Shown piece by piece: positions 37,591 through 47,393 of a DNA stretch of 64,000 nucleotides. The stretch comes from Enterococcus asini ATCC 700915 (GTDB lineage Bacteria > Bacillota > Bacilli > Lactobacillales > Enterococcaceae). The DNA is taken from the NCBI RefSeq assembly GCF_000407365.1, contig NZ_ASVU01000001.1, forward strand, positions 186,001 to 250,000, in the 5' to 3' direction. The position numbers were made by a program, and so were the translations under genes. Every line of letters begins with the position of its first letter. Position 1 is the stretch's first letter. The notes under the pieces were generated by a model. The model ran no database searches, was not told the origin of the DNA, and worked only from the letters and a program-made list of their open reading frames with translations.

Positions 37591-37605
37591 CCTCCTACTG
37601 ATAGG

Positions 37606-37644
37606 AAAAAGACCTCCTTGCGTTTATCGCAAGGGGGTCTTTTT
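37606..37644. terminator. Bidirectional terminator between the MutS-like and TtcA-like genes
   Basis: A 17-bp stem AAAAAGACCTCCTTGCG with its complement (one mismatch) and A/T runs. It includes the last codons of the TtcA-like gene. Confidence 0.85.
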
Positions 37645-38406
37645 GTCTACTTCTTGATTTATCAGGCTCGTCTGCCAAAAATCCGCCGCCGTGCCTTGTT
37701 CCATGCCCATGATGAAACGTTCCCGCACATCGGGGTAGCTTTCCGCGATTTGACTGACAAAGTGCTTGATTTCTTCTCGCTTGGTTTTCTTATCCGCCGG
37801 GCAAGGATTGAAAATCACCGGAAGTTCTTCTCGTTTGGCATAGCGGATAATCGCTTTTTCTTCCAAGTAAATCATGGGACGAATCAAGGTCACTTGGGTT
37901 TTAGTCAAATAACTTACCGGCTCAAAGCTGGCCATTTTCCCGTGGAAGAGGAAATTCATAAAATACGTTTCCACCGCATCGTCTAAATGGTGGCCTAAAG
38001 CGACTTTGTTGCACCCGAGCTCCGCTGCTTTACGGTACAAAATGCCCCGACGCAACTTGGCACACAAGGAACAAGGGGAACGCTCTTCTCGCACCTCGAA
38101 AACTACTTGGGCGATATTCGTGGGCACCACGGTCAATTCGTAGCCGAGATTTTCCACAAAGTTTTTCATAGGTGCTAAGTCCACCCCGGGAAAGCCCATA
38201 TCCAAAGTGATGGGCTGAATCTCAAAGTCAAACCCGAGACGCTTTTGCCGACGCACCGTGTCCAGTAAATACAACAAAGTGGTGCTGTCTTTACCCCCGG
38301 ACATGCCAATGGCAACCTTGTCTCCTGGTTGAATCATCCCATGATTTAAAATGGCCCGGCGTAACGGATTAAAGTATAGTTGATTGTCTTTTTTTACAAA
38401 ACTCAT
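37624..38406 (-). CDS. TtcA-like tRNA 2-thiolation PP-loop ATPase
   Basis: This 260-residue protein has the PP-loop SGGKDSTTLLYLL and a CSLC motif (residues 111-114) followed by FNPCPADK, matching the TtcA/TtuA group that uses an iron-sulphur cluster to thiolate tRNA. In TtcA this makes 2-thiocytidine at position 32. The start overlaps the LTA-synthase-like gene by ATGA. The pairing of a tRNA thiolase with a cell-envelope enzyme is unexpected. Confidence 0.85.
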   Translation of the reverse strand: MSFVKKDNQLYFNPLRRAILNHGMIQPGDKVAIGMSGGKDSTTLLYLLDTVRRQKRLGFDFEIQPITLDMGFPGVDLAPMKNFVENLGYELTVVPTNIAQVVFEVREERSPCSLCAKLRRGILYRKAAELGCNKVALGHHLDDAVETYFMNFLFHGKMASFEPVSYLTKTQVTLIRPMIYLEEKAIIRYAKREELPVIFNPCPADKKTKREEIKHFVSQIAESYPDVRERFIMGMEQGTAADFWQTSLINQEVDKKTPLR

Positions 38407-40220
38407 TCATTTTCCCTCGCAAAAAAATCACTAGCCAAGCTGTACTGCTTGCCTGCTAAGATATCGTATTGAATCATTTGATAGTCCTTATAAATACTCT
38501 CTTTGTCCCCTAGAGAAGCCGTGGCTTGCCACTGCCCATTTTGGTAGTACATGCTCTTTTCAAAAGCCGGCAAGACTTTTTGTAAGTCCAAAAGCAACTG
38601 GTAAAAACCTGTGGTCGCTTGATCTGCTTGTTGAAAGAGTGTCGGCGCAAAGTAAAAAGGACTGGTAATTTGCCCTGACGCAGTATTTGCAAGTTTCCCC
38701 GCACTGTCGTAGATCAAAAACTCCGTCTCGTGTAATGTAGTGCCGGTATTTGCAGCTTGGGTAGCATCGGAGTAAATCCCTGGTAAATGATCCCCCCAGA
38801 AAACCACAATCGTCCGACGGGAAAGCTTGGATAGCTCCTGAGTAAAGTTCTTCAAGGCTTCACTGGCATAGGCCACATCTTGGGCGTAATTGGCGATGGA
38901 GTCGTTGTTGCCTTCCGCCGTGACTTGATAGGAAATATTACTGTACTTGCCATTATAGGGCATGTGGGTCTGCATGGTCACCAAATGCAAGAACTGGGGC
39001 GTATCCGAGTCCAGCTGATCCAAGACTTCTTCATAAGCCGATTCATCGGAAATATAGGGATTGTTTTCCAGTTTGTCCCTGTGGGTCATAGTATCTTGAT
39101 CCAAGAACTGGTCAAAGCCCAAAACTTGATAGACGTCTTTTCGTTTGTACATCGACGTATCATAGGGATGAATCGCCGTGGTTTCATAGCCGGAATCCTT
39201 CAAAAGGGAAACCAAGGAAGGCAGTTTCTCCAACTTCGGTACCAAAAGCGTATAAGGAGTGGTCATTTGTGCGTTCAATGGTTCCATAGAAAAGCCGGTC
39301 AACGCTTCAAACTCGATATTTGCCGTGCCCCCGCCATAGTTTTGGGAAAGCATCTGTCCGCTGTAGGTTTGATTGACCACTTCGTAGTAGTCTTTTAAGG
39401 GATCCCAGGATACGGTGACGCCTTTCAAGCGATTGGGGTCAGAGAAGCTTTCGCTCATGACATAGACGATATTGGGCTGTTCCTCTTCTTTCACCTTTTT
39501 ATTGGCCGCATCCGCTTCTTTTTGATAACGTTCGGTGATTTCTTTCACTGCCGCTTCGCTATAGCCTTTAGGTTTTTCCATGGCTTCTACTTTCAAATTA
39601 TATAAAAAGCCTCCCACAAAGCCCACATTGTAGTAATTCATCTTTTGGGAATACGGAATCCACAGTGCCGTGCGGTCGTAGCCTTTACGCAAGAGATTGC
39701 TACTGGAGTTAAAATTACTAGCGTACAGCAAGAGTCCCCCACTTAAGACAACCGTCACCAAACGCAAAATCTGGATGTTTTTAGGCTTTTTCAAACTGCG
39801 CCAGAACATATACCCCATGCCTACTAAAACAGCGAGAATCACCACTAATAAGACCAGAAACAAGGGCAAGCCTACCAGGTCTTTCATCATTCCTAAGTTC
39901 GCTGCCATTTTCAAATCATCAGGATAAATCGGCTCTTGCCGCATGGTCATCTTAAGATAATCGGCATAGCCTAAAATCCCAATGAACACCGTGTACAACA
40001 CCGCCCCCATGCCCAAGGAACCAATCACCCCAGACAAAAAGAGCAGAAGTGCCAACAATACCAAACCTCCTAGAAAGAATTTTTCCGTATGCCAAGAAAA
40101 AGCAAACTTCAAAGCCAAATCCAGAGACAGATTATTTTGACACCACTGCAAGTAAAGATTACTAATCAACACCAAGGCTAAAACGCCCACGGCCTTTAAG
40201 CCATAAATCAATTTTTTCAT
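38403..40220 (-). CDS. LTA-synthase-like sulfatase-family membrane protein
   Basis: This 605-residue protein has an N-terminal membrane region of about five helices and an extracellular sulfatase-fold domain. It resembles LtaS-like phosphoglycerol or phosphoethanolamine transferases: NIVYVMSESF, the nucleophile Thr in NYGGGTANIEFEALTG, HLVTMQTHMPY and FWGDHLPG. Substrate is not assigned. I chose the ATG at 40220 (site AGGAAG); an upstream frame begins at the transcription start. Promoter at 40281-40309. Overlaps the TtcA-like gene by 4 nt. Confidence 0.85.
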   Translation of the reverse strand: MKKLIYGLKAVGVLALVLISNLYLQWCQNNLSLDLALKFAFSWHTEKFFLGGLVLLALLLFLSGVIGSLGMGAVLYTVFIGILGYADYLKMTMRQEPIYPDDLKMAANLGMMKDLVGLPLFLVLLVVILAVLVGMGYMFWRSLKKPKNIQILRLVTVVLSGGLLLYASNFNSSSNLLRKGYDRTALWIPYSQKMNYYNVGFVGGFLYNLKVEAMEKPKGYSEAAVKEITERYQKEADAANKKVKEEEQPNIVYVMSESFSDPNRLKGVTVSWDPLKDYYEVVNQTYSGQMLSQNYGGGTANIEFEALTGFSMEPLNAQMTTPYTLLVPKLEKLPSLVSLLKDSGYETTAIHPYDTSMYKRKDVYQVLGFDQFLDQDTMTHRDKLENNPYISDESAYEEVLDQLDSDTPQFLHLVTMQTHMPYNGKYSNISYQVTAEGNNDSIANYAQDVAYASEALKNFTQELSKLSRRTIVVFWGDHLPGIYSDATQAANTGTTLHETEFLIYDSAGKLANTASGQITSPFYFAPTLFQQADQATTGFYQLLLDLQKVLPAFEKSMYYQNGQWQATASLGDKESIYKDYQMIQYDILAGKQYSLASDFFARENE

Positions 40221-40280
40221 GAAAAACTTCCTCGTAATTGCGACATCTAATCCTTTGTAGTAAGGACACCAATAGTCCAT

Positions 40281-40309
40281 ATTTTAGCCGTTTCCTAAAA
40301 AGATGTAAA
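40281..40309 (-). promoter_or_regulatory. Promoter of the LTA-synthase-like gene
   Basis: TTTACA (40309-40304), 17-nt spacer and TAAAAT (40286-40281) on the minus strand. The rest of the 40310-40563 interval holds the nadE terminator and a 9-bp AT hairpin at about 40460-40481 with a TATAAT word, which I leave unassigned. Confidence 0.75.
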
Positions 40310-40393
40310 GTTATCCCCGCTAGCCCTAAGGAAATTTAACAAGCAACCAGCCCTCGACCTCGTTTCACTTAAGGATTCCTAGCAAAAAATGCA

Positions 40394-40424
40394 CAAAAAA
40401 AAGAGGAACCATCCGGTATCCTCT
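40394..40424 (-). terminator. Terminator of pncB-nadE
   Basis: A stem of about nine pairs with one bulge (AGAGGA outer part) and eight U residues on the minus strand, 140 nt after nadE. Confidence 0.75.
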
Positions 40425-40563
40425 AGCCGTTGTTGACGGAGTCTTCCCCAAAACTCCCACCCTTATTATAAAATAAGGGTAGTTATCGAGTAAAGGGAAA
40501 TCACCAATTATTTGTCGCATTTTTTGCATAATGTTCGTCTTTTCACTAAGTAATACTAGAATT

Positions 40564-41388
40564 TTATTTCCAAAAGTCATCAAAAACACTAATTGGCAAA
40601 TGACGTTTGTGCTGAGTTTTCTGCCACCAATTTTCAATGATTTCTTTGGCAGCCGTAGAAACAGTCTTGCCTTCTAGGTAGTCATCGATTTCGTCATAGG
40701 TCACACCTAGCGCTACTTCATCGGCAACTAGTGGCTTGTCATCTTCTAAGTCCGCCGTAGGAATCTTCGTGTACAACTCCGCTGGGGCACCTAAAGTAGC
40801 CAAGAGTTGCTTGCCTTGCCGTTTGTTCAAGCGGAACAGTGGCAAAATGTCTGCCCCACCATCCCCAAACTTCGTAAAGAAGCCCGTGATGTTTTCCGCC
40901 GCATGGTCGGTCCCAATCACGGCGCCAGCCTCGGCCCCGGCAATGGCGTATTGGGTGATCATCCGTTGGCGCGCTTTGATATTGCCTTTATTAAAGTCGG
41001 AAATCGCAACCCCGGCTTCTTTTAAGGCTAGTACTTGTCCGTCCACCGCTGCTTTAATATTTACCGCAAGACTGACATCGGGTTCGATAAAGGCCAAGGC
41101 TTTTTGGGCATCGGCTTCGTCTGCTTGACTGCCATAGGGCAAGCGCACAGCGATGAAGCGGTAGTCTGCGTCACCGGTTTCTTCCCGTAATTCATTGATT
41201 GCCAATTGCGCTAAACGTCCGGCTAAGGTGGAATCTTGTCCACCGGAAATCCCTAAGACTAAGCTTTTCAAAAAAGGATATTTCAATAAGTAGGCTTTAA
41301 GAAAGTCGATACTCACGCGAATTTCTTTTTCCGGATCAATCACCGGTTTCACCCCTAGTTGTGCGATAATTTCACTTTGTAAACTCAC
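40564..41388 (-). CDS. nadE: NAD synthetase, ammonia-dependent
   Basis: This 274-residue enzyme makes NAD from nicotinate adenine dinucleotide. It has the PP-loop [16 protein letters not shown] and the [27 protein letters not shown] motif. There is no glutaminase domain, so it uses ammonia. It overlaps pncB by ATGA and completes salvage from nicotinate. Confidence 0.97.
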   Translation of the reverse strand: MSLQSEIIAQLGVKPVIDPEKEIRVSIDFLKAYLLKYPFLKSLVLGISGGQDSTLAGRLAQLAINELREETGDADYRFIAVRLPYGSQADEADAQKALAFIEPDVSLAVNIKAAVDGQVLALKEAGVAISDFNKGNIKARQRMITQYAIAGAEAGAVIGTDHAAENITGFFTKFGDGGADILPLFRLNKRQGKQLLATLGAPAELYTKIPTADLEDDKPLVADEVALGVTYDEIDDYLEGKTVSTAAKEIIENWWQKTQHKRHLPISVFDDFWK

Positions 41389-42866
41389 AGTTCATTATCC
41401 CCTTTCTCTTTGGAAGCTGCCACCCGCTTGCGGACCTTGTTCATAATAGCCATCTTATGGTTCCAGCACTCCGTCGACAAGTCTACTGGGTATTGTTGTG
41501 GATTTAGATCCCGTTTGTACTCTTCCCACAAGGAGTTCAAGCTATCTTGCGCATAGTGCTTGATTTCTTCTAATTCCGGTAAGTCGTAAACCAACTGGCC
41601 ATTTTCATAAATCGCCGTCAGGACTGGCCGCGCTTCAAAGTTCCGGATGGTTTTATTGATAAAGGTATGCACTGGATGGAACATAAAGAGTTCCTCTTCT
41701 GTCCGGGGGTCTTCATCCCACAAGGTGATATAATCCCCTTCTGATTTGCCATCGGATTTGCGGTTAATGCGCCAAACTTGCTTTTTCCCTGGGGTACTGA
41801 CCTTTTCGGCGTTGCTGGAAAGCTTAATCGTATCTTCCATGACGCCTTCATCGTTTTCAATGGAAACGAGCTTGTAAACTGCTCCTAGGGCCGGTTGGTC
41901 GTAAGCGGTAATCAACTTCGTCCCTACGCCCCAAACATCGATTTTGGCTTTTTGCATCTTCAAGCTGAGAATCGTGTTTTCGTCTAGGTCATTGGACGCA
42001 TAGACTTTTGCTTCGGTAAAACCGGCTTCGTCCAATTGTTCCCGCACGCGTTTGGAAATGTAAGCCATATCCCCAGAATCGATACGGACGCCTAAGAAAT
42101 TGATCTTGTCGCCCATTTCTTTGGCCACACGAATCGCCGTAGGAACACCGAGTTTCAACGTATCGTACGTATCCACCAAGAACACACAGTCCTTATGAGT
42201 CTTGGCATAAGCCATAAAGGCATCGTAGTCGTTACCGTAAGATTGAACTAATGAGTGAGCATGGGTACCACTTGCTGGAATACCAAAGACTTTCCCCGCT
42301 CGGACGTTACTAGTAGCATCGGCGCCTCCAATGTAAGCCGCCCGGGTGCCCCAAAAGGCCGCATCCATTTCTTGCGCACGACGAGAACCAAATTCTAGTA
42401 AAGGATCGTCCCCAATCACAGATTTAATCCGCGCTGCTTTCGTGGCAATCAAAGTTTGGAAGTTGACCATATTTAACAAAGCCGTTTCGATTAATTGTGC
42501 TTGGCCTAAAGGACCTTCCACTTGCACGATGGGTTCATTGGCAAAGACCAAATCCCCTTCTTTGGCGGAACGCACGGAACATTTGAATTCAAAGTCTGCC
42601 AAGTATTGTAGGAATTCCTCAGGATAGCCTCCCACTTCTCGCAAATAATCCAAGTCGCTTTGACTGAATTTCAATTCTTCTAAATAGTGAACTAAGCGCT
42701 CCAAGCCGGCAAAAATCGCATAGCCGTGCTGGAAAGGCATCTCCCGAAAGTAGCATTCAAAAACCGCATTGCGATCGGCTCTGCCTAGTTCCCAGTAAGT
42801 TTGCATCATATTGATTTGATAGAGATCCGTGTGTAGTGTTAGACTATCATCCGGATAATGTTTCAT
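41385..42866 (-). CDS. pncB: Nicotinate phosphoribosyltransferase
   Basis: This 493-residue enzyme converts nicotinate and PRPP to nicotinate mononucleotide. It shows [57 protein letters not shown] (catalytic His) and [11 protein letters not shown]. Upstream is an extended -10 (42918-42926). It is followed by nadE with a 4-nt overlap, so the pair makes NAD from nicotinate. Confidence 0.97.
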   Translation of the reverse strand: MKHYPDDSLTLHTDLYQINMMQTYWELGRADRNAVFECYFREMPFQHGYAIFAGLERLVHYLEELKFSQSDLDYLREVGGYPEEFLQYLADFEFKCSVRSAKEGDLVFANEPIVQVEGPLGQAQLIETALLNMVNFQTLIATKAARIKSVIGDDPLLEFGSRRAQEMDAAFWGTRAAYIGGADATSNVRAGKVFGIPASGTHAHSLVQSYGNDYDAFMAYAKTHKDCVFLVDTYDTLKLGVPTAIRVAKEMGDKINFLGVRIDSGDMAYISKRVREQLDEAGFTEAKVYASNDLDENTILSLKMQKAKIDVWGVGTKLITAYDQPALGAVYKLVSIENDEGVMEDTIKLSSNAEKVSTPGKKQVWRINRKSDGKSEGDYITLWDEDPRTEEELFMFHPVHTFINKTIRNFEARPVLTAIYENGQLVYDLPELEEIKHYAQDSLNSLWEEYKRDLNPQQYPVDLSTECWNHKMAIMNKVRKRVAASKEKGDNEL

Positions 42867-42917
42867 GTCAATACTCCTCTCCGCCGCGATTTTCTCGCAG
42901 CCTTGTACTCGCCTTTT

Positions 42918-42926
42918 ATTATAGCA
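42918..42926 (-). promoter_or_regulatory. Extended -10 of pncB-nadE
   Basis: TGC-TATAAT on the minus strand, about 55 nt before pncB. A 12-bp palindrome TGAAAGCTTTCA lies upstream at 42978-42989; it resembles a cre core shortened by two bases. Confidence 0.55.
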
Positions 42927-43004
42927 AAAAAGCGTCAGAATTAGCGAAAAAAGCAGCTTTCGCAGAAGAAAAGCCTCTGAAAGCTTTCATTTTTCTCATC
43001 AAAA

Positions 43005-43033
43005 AGAAAAAACCCGTCAAAATTGACGGGTTT
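43005..43033 (-). terminator. Terminator of the DUF1827-like gene
   Basis: A perfect 10-bp stem AAACCCGTCA/TGACGGGTTT with a 4-nt loop, then U run. Confidence 0.85.
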
Positions 43034-43054
43034 AGTCATTGTCCTTATTCTTCG

Positions 43055-43423
43055 TTAGCTTGCGACGCTAGACTCAGCAGCGTCCATGGAAACAACCACG
43101 ATGTCTTTTCTGGCTTGGCTAAAGGTAACGCCGGCATCGATCATTCGTTGTTTCATCTTCACGTCCACCTGTACGTGATCCCGATCTGTATGCAATAGAC
43201 GGTGAATCGCAGTATCCACTTCACTGCGCTTGATTTTTTTCTTTGTATCGAGCATGACCAAGTAAATCTTTTCGTAAGTGTCCACGTAAATGATTTGTAC
43301 TCGGTCTAATGTATAGAGTTTGTAGTATTTGATACACGTGTGATCAAATAAAAATTTTGTAATGTTTGGATAGAATGTTTCTAGGTTTAAGTTGCGATTA
43401 ATTGGTGATTCGATTAACTTCAT
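43055..43423 (-). CDS. DUF1827-like protein
   Basis: This 122-residue soluble protein resembles the DUF1827 family of Lactobacillales in its opening KLIESPINRNLNLETFYP; the family has no known function. The sequence is alternating beta/alpha with basic residues and no membrane segment. AAGGAAGG site precedes the ATG. Upstream (43424-43570) is very AT-rich with overlapping TATACT and TATAAA words, so the promoter cannot be fixed. Confidence 0.65.
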   Translation of the reverse strand: MKLIESPINRNLNLETFYPNITKFLFDHTCIKYYKLYTLDRVQIIYVDTYEKIYLVMLDTKKKIKRSEVDTAIHRLLHTDRDHVQVDVKMKQRMIDAGVTFSQARKDIVVVSMDAAESSVAS

Positions 43424-43513
43424 GGCATGACCTTCCTTTTTTTTGATTTTTTGAAAACGGTTATTTTATAATAATAGTATAACATAAAACTTTGAAAAAA
43501 GATTGTATTTTTG

Positions 43514-43544
43514 TTGACCTTTACCCAACGTTAACCTGTAGACT
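43514..43544 (+). promoter_or_regulatory. MerR-type promoter with 19-bp spacer
   Basis: TTGACC (43514-43519), 19-nt spacer, TAGACT (43539-43544). The long spacer and the GTTAAC-containing central repeat are hallmarks of promoters that a MerR-family activator twists into shape, so the downstream regulator probably controls itself. Confidence 0.6.
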
Positions 43545-43573
43545 AAGCTTGTCATTGAGAAAGGAAGAACCAG

Positions 43574-44353
43574 ATGGAATACACAGTCAACCAACTAGCT
43601 GCCCTATCCGGGGTCACCAAACGCACCTTGCGCTATTACGATCAACAAGGACTCCTGCCACCCAAACGGATTAGTTCCGCCGGCTATCGAATCTATGGTC
43701 CCGCGCAAGTGGATCGCCTGCAGCAGATTTTGTTTTTAAAACAATTTGGCCTTAAGCTAGAAGAAATCAAAGAGATCGTGACGAAGCCGGACTTTGACAT
43801 CACCCCTCTTTTGGAAAGACAGCGCCTGGTTTTGACCCAACAAATGACCCAAATCAAAGGCCAGCTCCAACATTTGGAGCAGACATTGGCCTATTACAAA
43901 GGAGTAGAAAACATGAGTGATACAGAAAAATTTGAAGCCTTTAAAGCCGCAAAAATCGCCCAAAACGAAGAACAATACGGCACGGAAATCCGCCAACGTT
44001 ACGGCGATGAAGCCGTGGATCGTTCCAATGAAAAATGGCAGCACTTAACCAAAGAACAATACGAAACGATGCAAGCCGCGGAAACTCGCCTTTTTGCCAA
44101 TCTGGAAGCATTGCTAAAACAGGGCACGCCCCTAGACTTAGACTCGGCACAAGCTAAAGAAGCCTTCTTGGCTCACCGGGAATGGCTGTCCACCACCGCC
44201 CCTTTTTACAATGAAGCCTATCATCGGATGTTAGGAGAGATGTATGTGGCCGACGAACGCTTTACTGCTTATTACAATGACCGCACTAGCCAGCCTTCTG
44301 CCAACTTATTGAAAGAGATCATCTTCCATTACACCAAAGTAGACGAAAAATAA
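43574..44353 (+). CDS. MerR-family regulator with TipAS domain
   Basis: This 259-residue regulator has a MerR winged helix (residues 2-70: YTVNQLAALSGVTKRTLRYYDQ, GYRIYG), a coiled coil (about 80-112), and a C-terminal TipAS domain (about 130-255) that binds small antibiotics or other ligands in TipA, SkgA and Mta. It probably activates its own 19-bp-spacer promoter. No transporter gene is adjacent on its strand, so targets are unknown. Stop 44353; terminator at 44394. Confidence 0.9.
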   Translation: MEYTVNQLAALSGVTKRTLRYYDQQGLLPPKRISSAGYRIYGPAQVDRLQQILFLKQFGLKLEEIKEIVTKPDFDITPLLERQRLVLTQQMTQIKGQLQHLEQTLAYYKGVENMSDTEKFEAFKAAKIAQNEEQYGTEIRQRYGDEAVDRSNEKWQHLTKEQYETMQAAETRLFANLEALLKQGTPLDLDSAQAKEAFLAHREWLSTTAPFYNEAYHRMLGEMYVADERFTAYYNDRTSQPSANLLKEIIFHYTKVDEK

Positions 44354-44393
44354 GAAAAACGTGGCCAGTAGTATCTCCCCACGTGAAACAACA

Positions 44394-44442
44394 AAAGACG
44401 GCTTCCTCCCAATTAATACTTTGGGAAGGAAGCCGTCTTTTT
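44394..44442. terminator. Bidirectional terminator between the MerR gene and dctM
   Basis: A long stem (AAAAGACGGCTTCCT with its complement) and A/T runs on both flanks. Confidence 0.85.
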
Positions 44443-44463
44443 CGTATGAAAAATTTCACTGCA

Positions 44464-45759
44464 TTAAGAAGCCAAATTTGGTAGCCACATTACCAATTGT
44501 GGGAAGTAGGTGATGGCTAGTAAAACTAGCATAATTGCAATGTAGAATGGTACTAAAGGCCGCAGCATTTTCTCGGCTTTGACCCCGCCGACACTGGCCC
44601 CCACGTACAAACCTGAGCCCACTGGTGGTGTGATAGAACCCACACAGAGATTCATAATGGCAAACAAGCCGAAGTGCACCGGATCGACGCCTACGCTAGT
44701 AACCACTGGTAGGAAAATTGGCGTGAAGATCATGATCGCCGGACCTACGTCCATAAACATTCCTACGACTAACAAGACCAAGTTGACCATTAACAAAATG
44801 ATGTACTTATTAGAAGTCAACCCTAAAATCGCCGCACTGATTGCTTGAGGAATCCCGGTAAAGGCCATGGCAAAGGACATCATGGAACTTGTGGCCAATA
44901 AGAACGCGATAGTCCCGGTAGTCAGAACAGCATCTCGTAACATCGTCGGAATGTCTTTTACCGTAACTGTTTTGTAGAAAAACATCGCAATGATTAAGGA
45001 GTAGGCTACCGCAATGGCAGAAGCCTCGATTGCGGTAAACAAGCCGGACAAGATGCCGCCAATGATAATAACAATCAACATAACACTGGGTAGTGCCTCT
45101 TTTAAGACCGTCCCCACTGAACCTAATTCACTGCGGTCAATGGTTTTGTAGTGGTGTTTTTTCGCATGAAGAAACGCGACAATCATGATACTCAAAGCCC
45201 ATAAAGCCCCTACTAGATAGCCTCCTAGAAACAAGGAAGAAATCGAAGCCCCACCGGCAACTAAAGAGTACATGATAAAGGCCGTACTGGGAGGAATCAC
45301 CATGCCAGTAGGTGCAGAAGCGATATTCGCCGCTGTGGCGAATTTTCGATCATAGCCCGCTTTCACTTGTTGAGGAATCAAGACCCCACCGATTGCCGTG
45401 GAAGCCGCAATCGCAGAACTCGACATGGACCCAAACAAGGCATTCCCCAAAATATTTGTATGGGCCAAACCACCGGGTACCCGACCGACAAACAACATGG
45501 CAAAGTTCACTAGCTTCTCCGCAATGCCCCCACCATTCATAATAATCCCGGAAAGGACAAAGAACGGAATAGCTACTAGCGAAAAACTGTTTAAACTGGA
45601 CACCATCTTTTGAGCAGAAGTGAAGACCGCAATATCAAAAGGAACTACCAACAATAATGTACAAATCGAGGAAGCCGCCACACTAATGGCAATGGGCATC
45701 CCCAAAATCAATAAAATGGCAAAAACTACAAATAAAATTAACCCTGCTTCTAACGCCAT
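44464..45759 (-). CDS. dctM: TRAP transporter large permease (DctM)
   Basis: This 431-residue membrane protein has about 12 hydrophobic helices and is the ion-coupled channel subunit of a TRAP transporter (VFAILLILGMPIAISVAAS near the start, ATGMVIPPSTAFIMY and CVGSITPPVGSGLYV). It depends on the binding protein DctP and small permease DctQ, here in the same operon dctP-dctQ-dctM, joined by a one-base TAATG overlap with dctQ. Substrate probably a carboxylate; not identified. Confidence 0.93.
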   Translation of the reverse strand: MALEAGLILFVVFAILLILGMPIAISVAASSICTLLLVVPFDIAVFTSAQKMVSSLNSFSLVAIPFFVLSGIIMNGGGIAEKLVNFAMLFVGRVPGGLAHTNILGNALFGSMSSSAIAASTAIGGVLIPQQVKAGYDRKFATAANIASAPTGMVIPPSTAFIMYSLVAGGASISSLFLGGYLVGALWALSIMIVAFLHAKKHHYKTIDRSELGSVGTVLKEALPSVMLIVIIIGGILSGLFTAIEASAIAVAYSLIIAMFFYKTVTVKDIPTMLRDAVLTTGTIAFLLATSSMMSFAMAFTGIPQAISAAILGLTSNKYIILLMVNLVLLVVGMFMDVGPAIMIFTPIFLPVVTSVGVDPVHFGLFAIMNLCVGSITPPVGSGLYVGASVGGVKAEKMLRPLVPFYIAIMLVLLAITYFPQLVMWLPNLAS

Positions 45760-46250
45760 TATGAAACCTCCTCTTTTTCCATTTCGATTTCTTGGTGTTC
45801 ATCGAATAAGTTCAGCAAACTATAAATAAACATGAATACACCAGCAACAGGCACGGCTAAATACACATAGCCCATGGAAAGAGACAAGGAAGGTGACACT
45901 TGGCCCATGGTTACCGTAACGGCTTTCCAACCACCAAAGATCATAATGACTGCCGCAAAGATCAAGAACAAAACTTGTACCACGATTTCCAATAAACGTT
46001 TTTTTGAGCCGGTCAGATTGTCACTGAGCATGGTCACTGCCAAGTGGCTCTTTTTGCCTACCACATAAGCCGAAGCCAGCATGGACAACCACACCAAACC
46101 AAAACGCACGAATTCTTCGGTGACCGTATTCGGGTTATTCAACACCGTTCGGGTGAAGACTTGGTACAAAACGACTAAGATCATAATGGCTAACAACGCC
46201 GAACAAAATACTTCTAAACACTTGTCTAACACTTTTCGGATCGTTTTCAT
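45759..46250 (-). CDS. dctQ: TRAP transporter small permease (DctQ)
   Basis: This 163-residue protein has four hydrophobic helices, typical of TRAP DctQ subunits that bind DctM. Landmarks are YQVFTRTVLNNPNTVTEEFVRFGLVWLSM and the conserved KKSHLAV after helix 2. It starts 9 nt after dctP and ends in the first base of dctM's start codon. Confidence 0.92.
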   Translation of the reverse strand: MKTIRKVLDKCLEVFCSALLAIMILVVLYQVFTRTVLNNPNTVTEEFVRFGLVWLSMLASAYVVGKKSHLAVTMLSDNLTGSKKRLLEIVVQVLFLIFAAVIMIFGGWKAVTVTMGQVSPSLSLSMGYVYLAVPVAGVFMFIYSLLNLFDEHQEIEMEKEEVS

Positions 46251-46259
46251 AAGGCCCTC

Positions 46260-47273
46260 CTACTCTGACTCGCCGACTAAACTACGAATTTCCTGATACA
46301 ATTCACTGTAGTTTTCGTCGTTTTTAAACTGTTCGTGCAATGGTTGTACCGCTGCTAAGAATTCCGTGGTGTCTAAATCGTTGTAAACCACACCGTATTC
46401 TTTTTCAGCAATGGCTTTTTCTTCTTCCACTGCATCTTTAAAGACGGCTTTTTCAAACTCCGTGGATTCCTTAGCGGCTGCCAAAACGGCCTCATACTGC
46501 TCATCAGTTAAACGTTCTTTCACCTCAGAGTTCATGATGACAATATCCGGCACCCGAGTATGCTCATCGTAAGAGTAATATTTTGCAACGCCCCCGTGGC
46601 CGGCTGTATACAACACAAACTCATTATTTTCGGCCCCATTGATCAGATTGGACTGCAAAGACGTGTAAACTTCCGAACTGCCCATAGGTACCGGGGATGC
46701 GCCTAATAATTCCACCATTTTTATAGCGGTTTCACTTTGCATTACACGAATTTTCTTCCCTTTTAAATCGGCTAGAGAATTCACCGGACCGTCTGTCATG
46801 TAGAAACTCCGCTGACCGGAATCATAGTACGTAATCCCCACAAAGCCCAACTCTTCCGTGGAATTGTAGATTTCATCAGTGATTGCTTTATTTTCCATGA
46901 CTTCAAAAAAGTGCTCTTCACTGTCAAACAAATACGGTACCGAAAAGATCGAGTAGTCTTTGGAAAATCCTTCTAAAGCGGAGCCACTGACTTTGGTAAA
47001 ATCAATCCCCCCGGTTTGCGTTAATTCGATTAACTCCGTTTCGCTACCGAGCTGGCCATCTGGGAAATACTCCACCGTCACCTGACCATCCGTCTTCTCT
47101 TCCACCAGACGACCAAATTCCACCATGGAATCGATGACCGGCTGACTATTGCTGGCATAAGCGTAGCGTAATACGATTTGTTCTTCAGATGATGCTTCTG
47201 TCGTACCACAGCCGCTTAAGACAACCAAACCCATGGCTGAAAGAAGTAAACCAGATAGTAGTTGTTTTTTCAT
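46260..47273 (-). CDS. dctP: TRAP transporter substrate-binding lipoprotein (DctP)
   Basis: This 337-residue binding protein has a lipoprotein signal with lipobox LSGC (Cys at residue 22), so it is tethered to the outer membrane surface of the Gram-positive cell. DctP-family marks include KGKKIRVMQSE, where the Arg should clamp a substrate carboxylate, then INGAENN. It should deliver an organic acid such as a sugar acid, sialic acid or C4-dicarboxylate, but the exact substrate cannot be read. A cre-like site and an inverted repeat lie upstream. Confidence 0.92.
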   Translation of the reverse strand: MKKQLLSGLLLSAMGLVVLSGCGTTEASSEEQIVLRYAYASNSQPVIDSMVEFGRLVEEKTDGQVTVEYFPDGQLGSETELIELTQTGGIDFTKVSGSALEGFSKDYSIFSVPYLFDSEEHFFEVMENKAITDEIYNSTEELGFVGITYYDSGQRSFYMTDGPVNSLADLKGKKIRVMQSETAIKMVELLGASPVPMGSSEVYTSLQSNLINGAENNEFVLYTAGHGGVAKYYSYDEHTRVPDIVIMNSEVKERLTDEQYEAVLAAAKESTEFEKAVFKDAVEEEKAIAEKEYGVVYNDLDTTEFLAAVQPLHEQFKNDENYSELYQEIRSLVGESE

Positions 47274-47393
47274 TACATTTCCTCCTTAGCAATCCTATCC
47301 ATATCAAAAGCTGATCTTCTGTTGGACAAGTTTTGCAAACAATGCTTCTCATCAATAGGACATCCTAAAACAAAACATTTTTCAGAAAACTAT

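Noticed and set aside
40365-40637. Small minus-strand frame of 90 codons overlapping the nadE 3' end
   Set aside because: Overlaps nadE and its terminator, no ribosome site, low-complexity composition.
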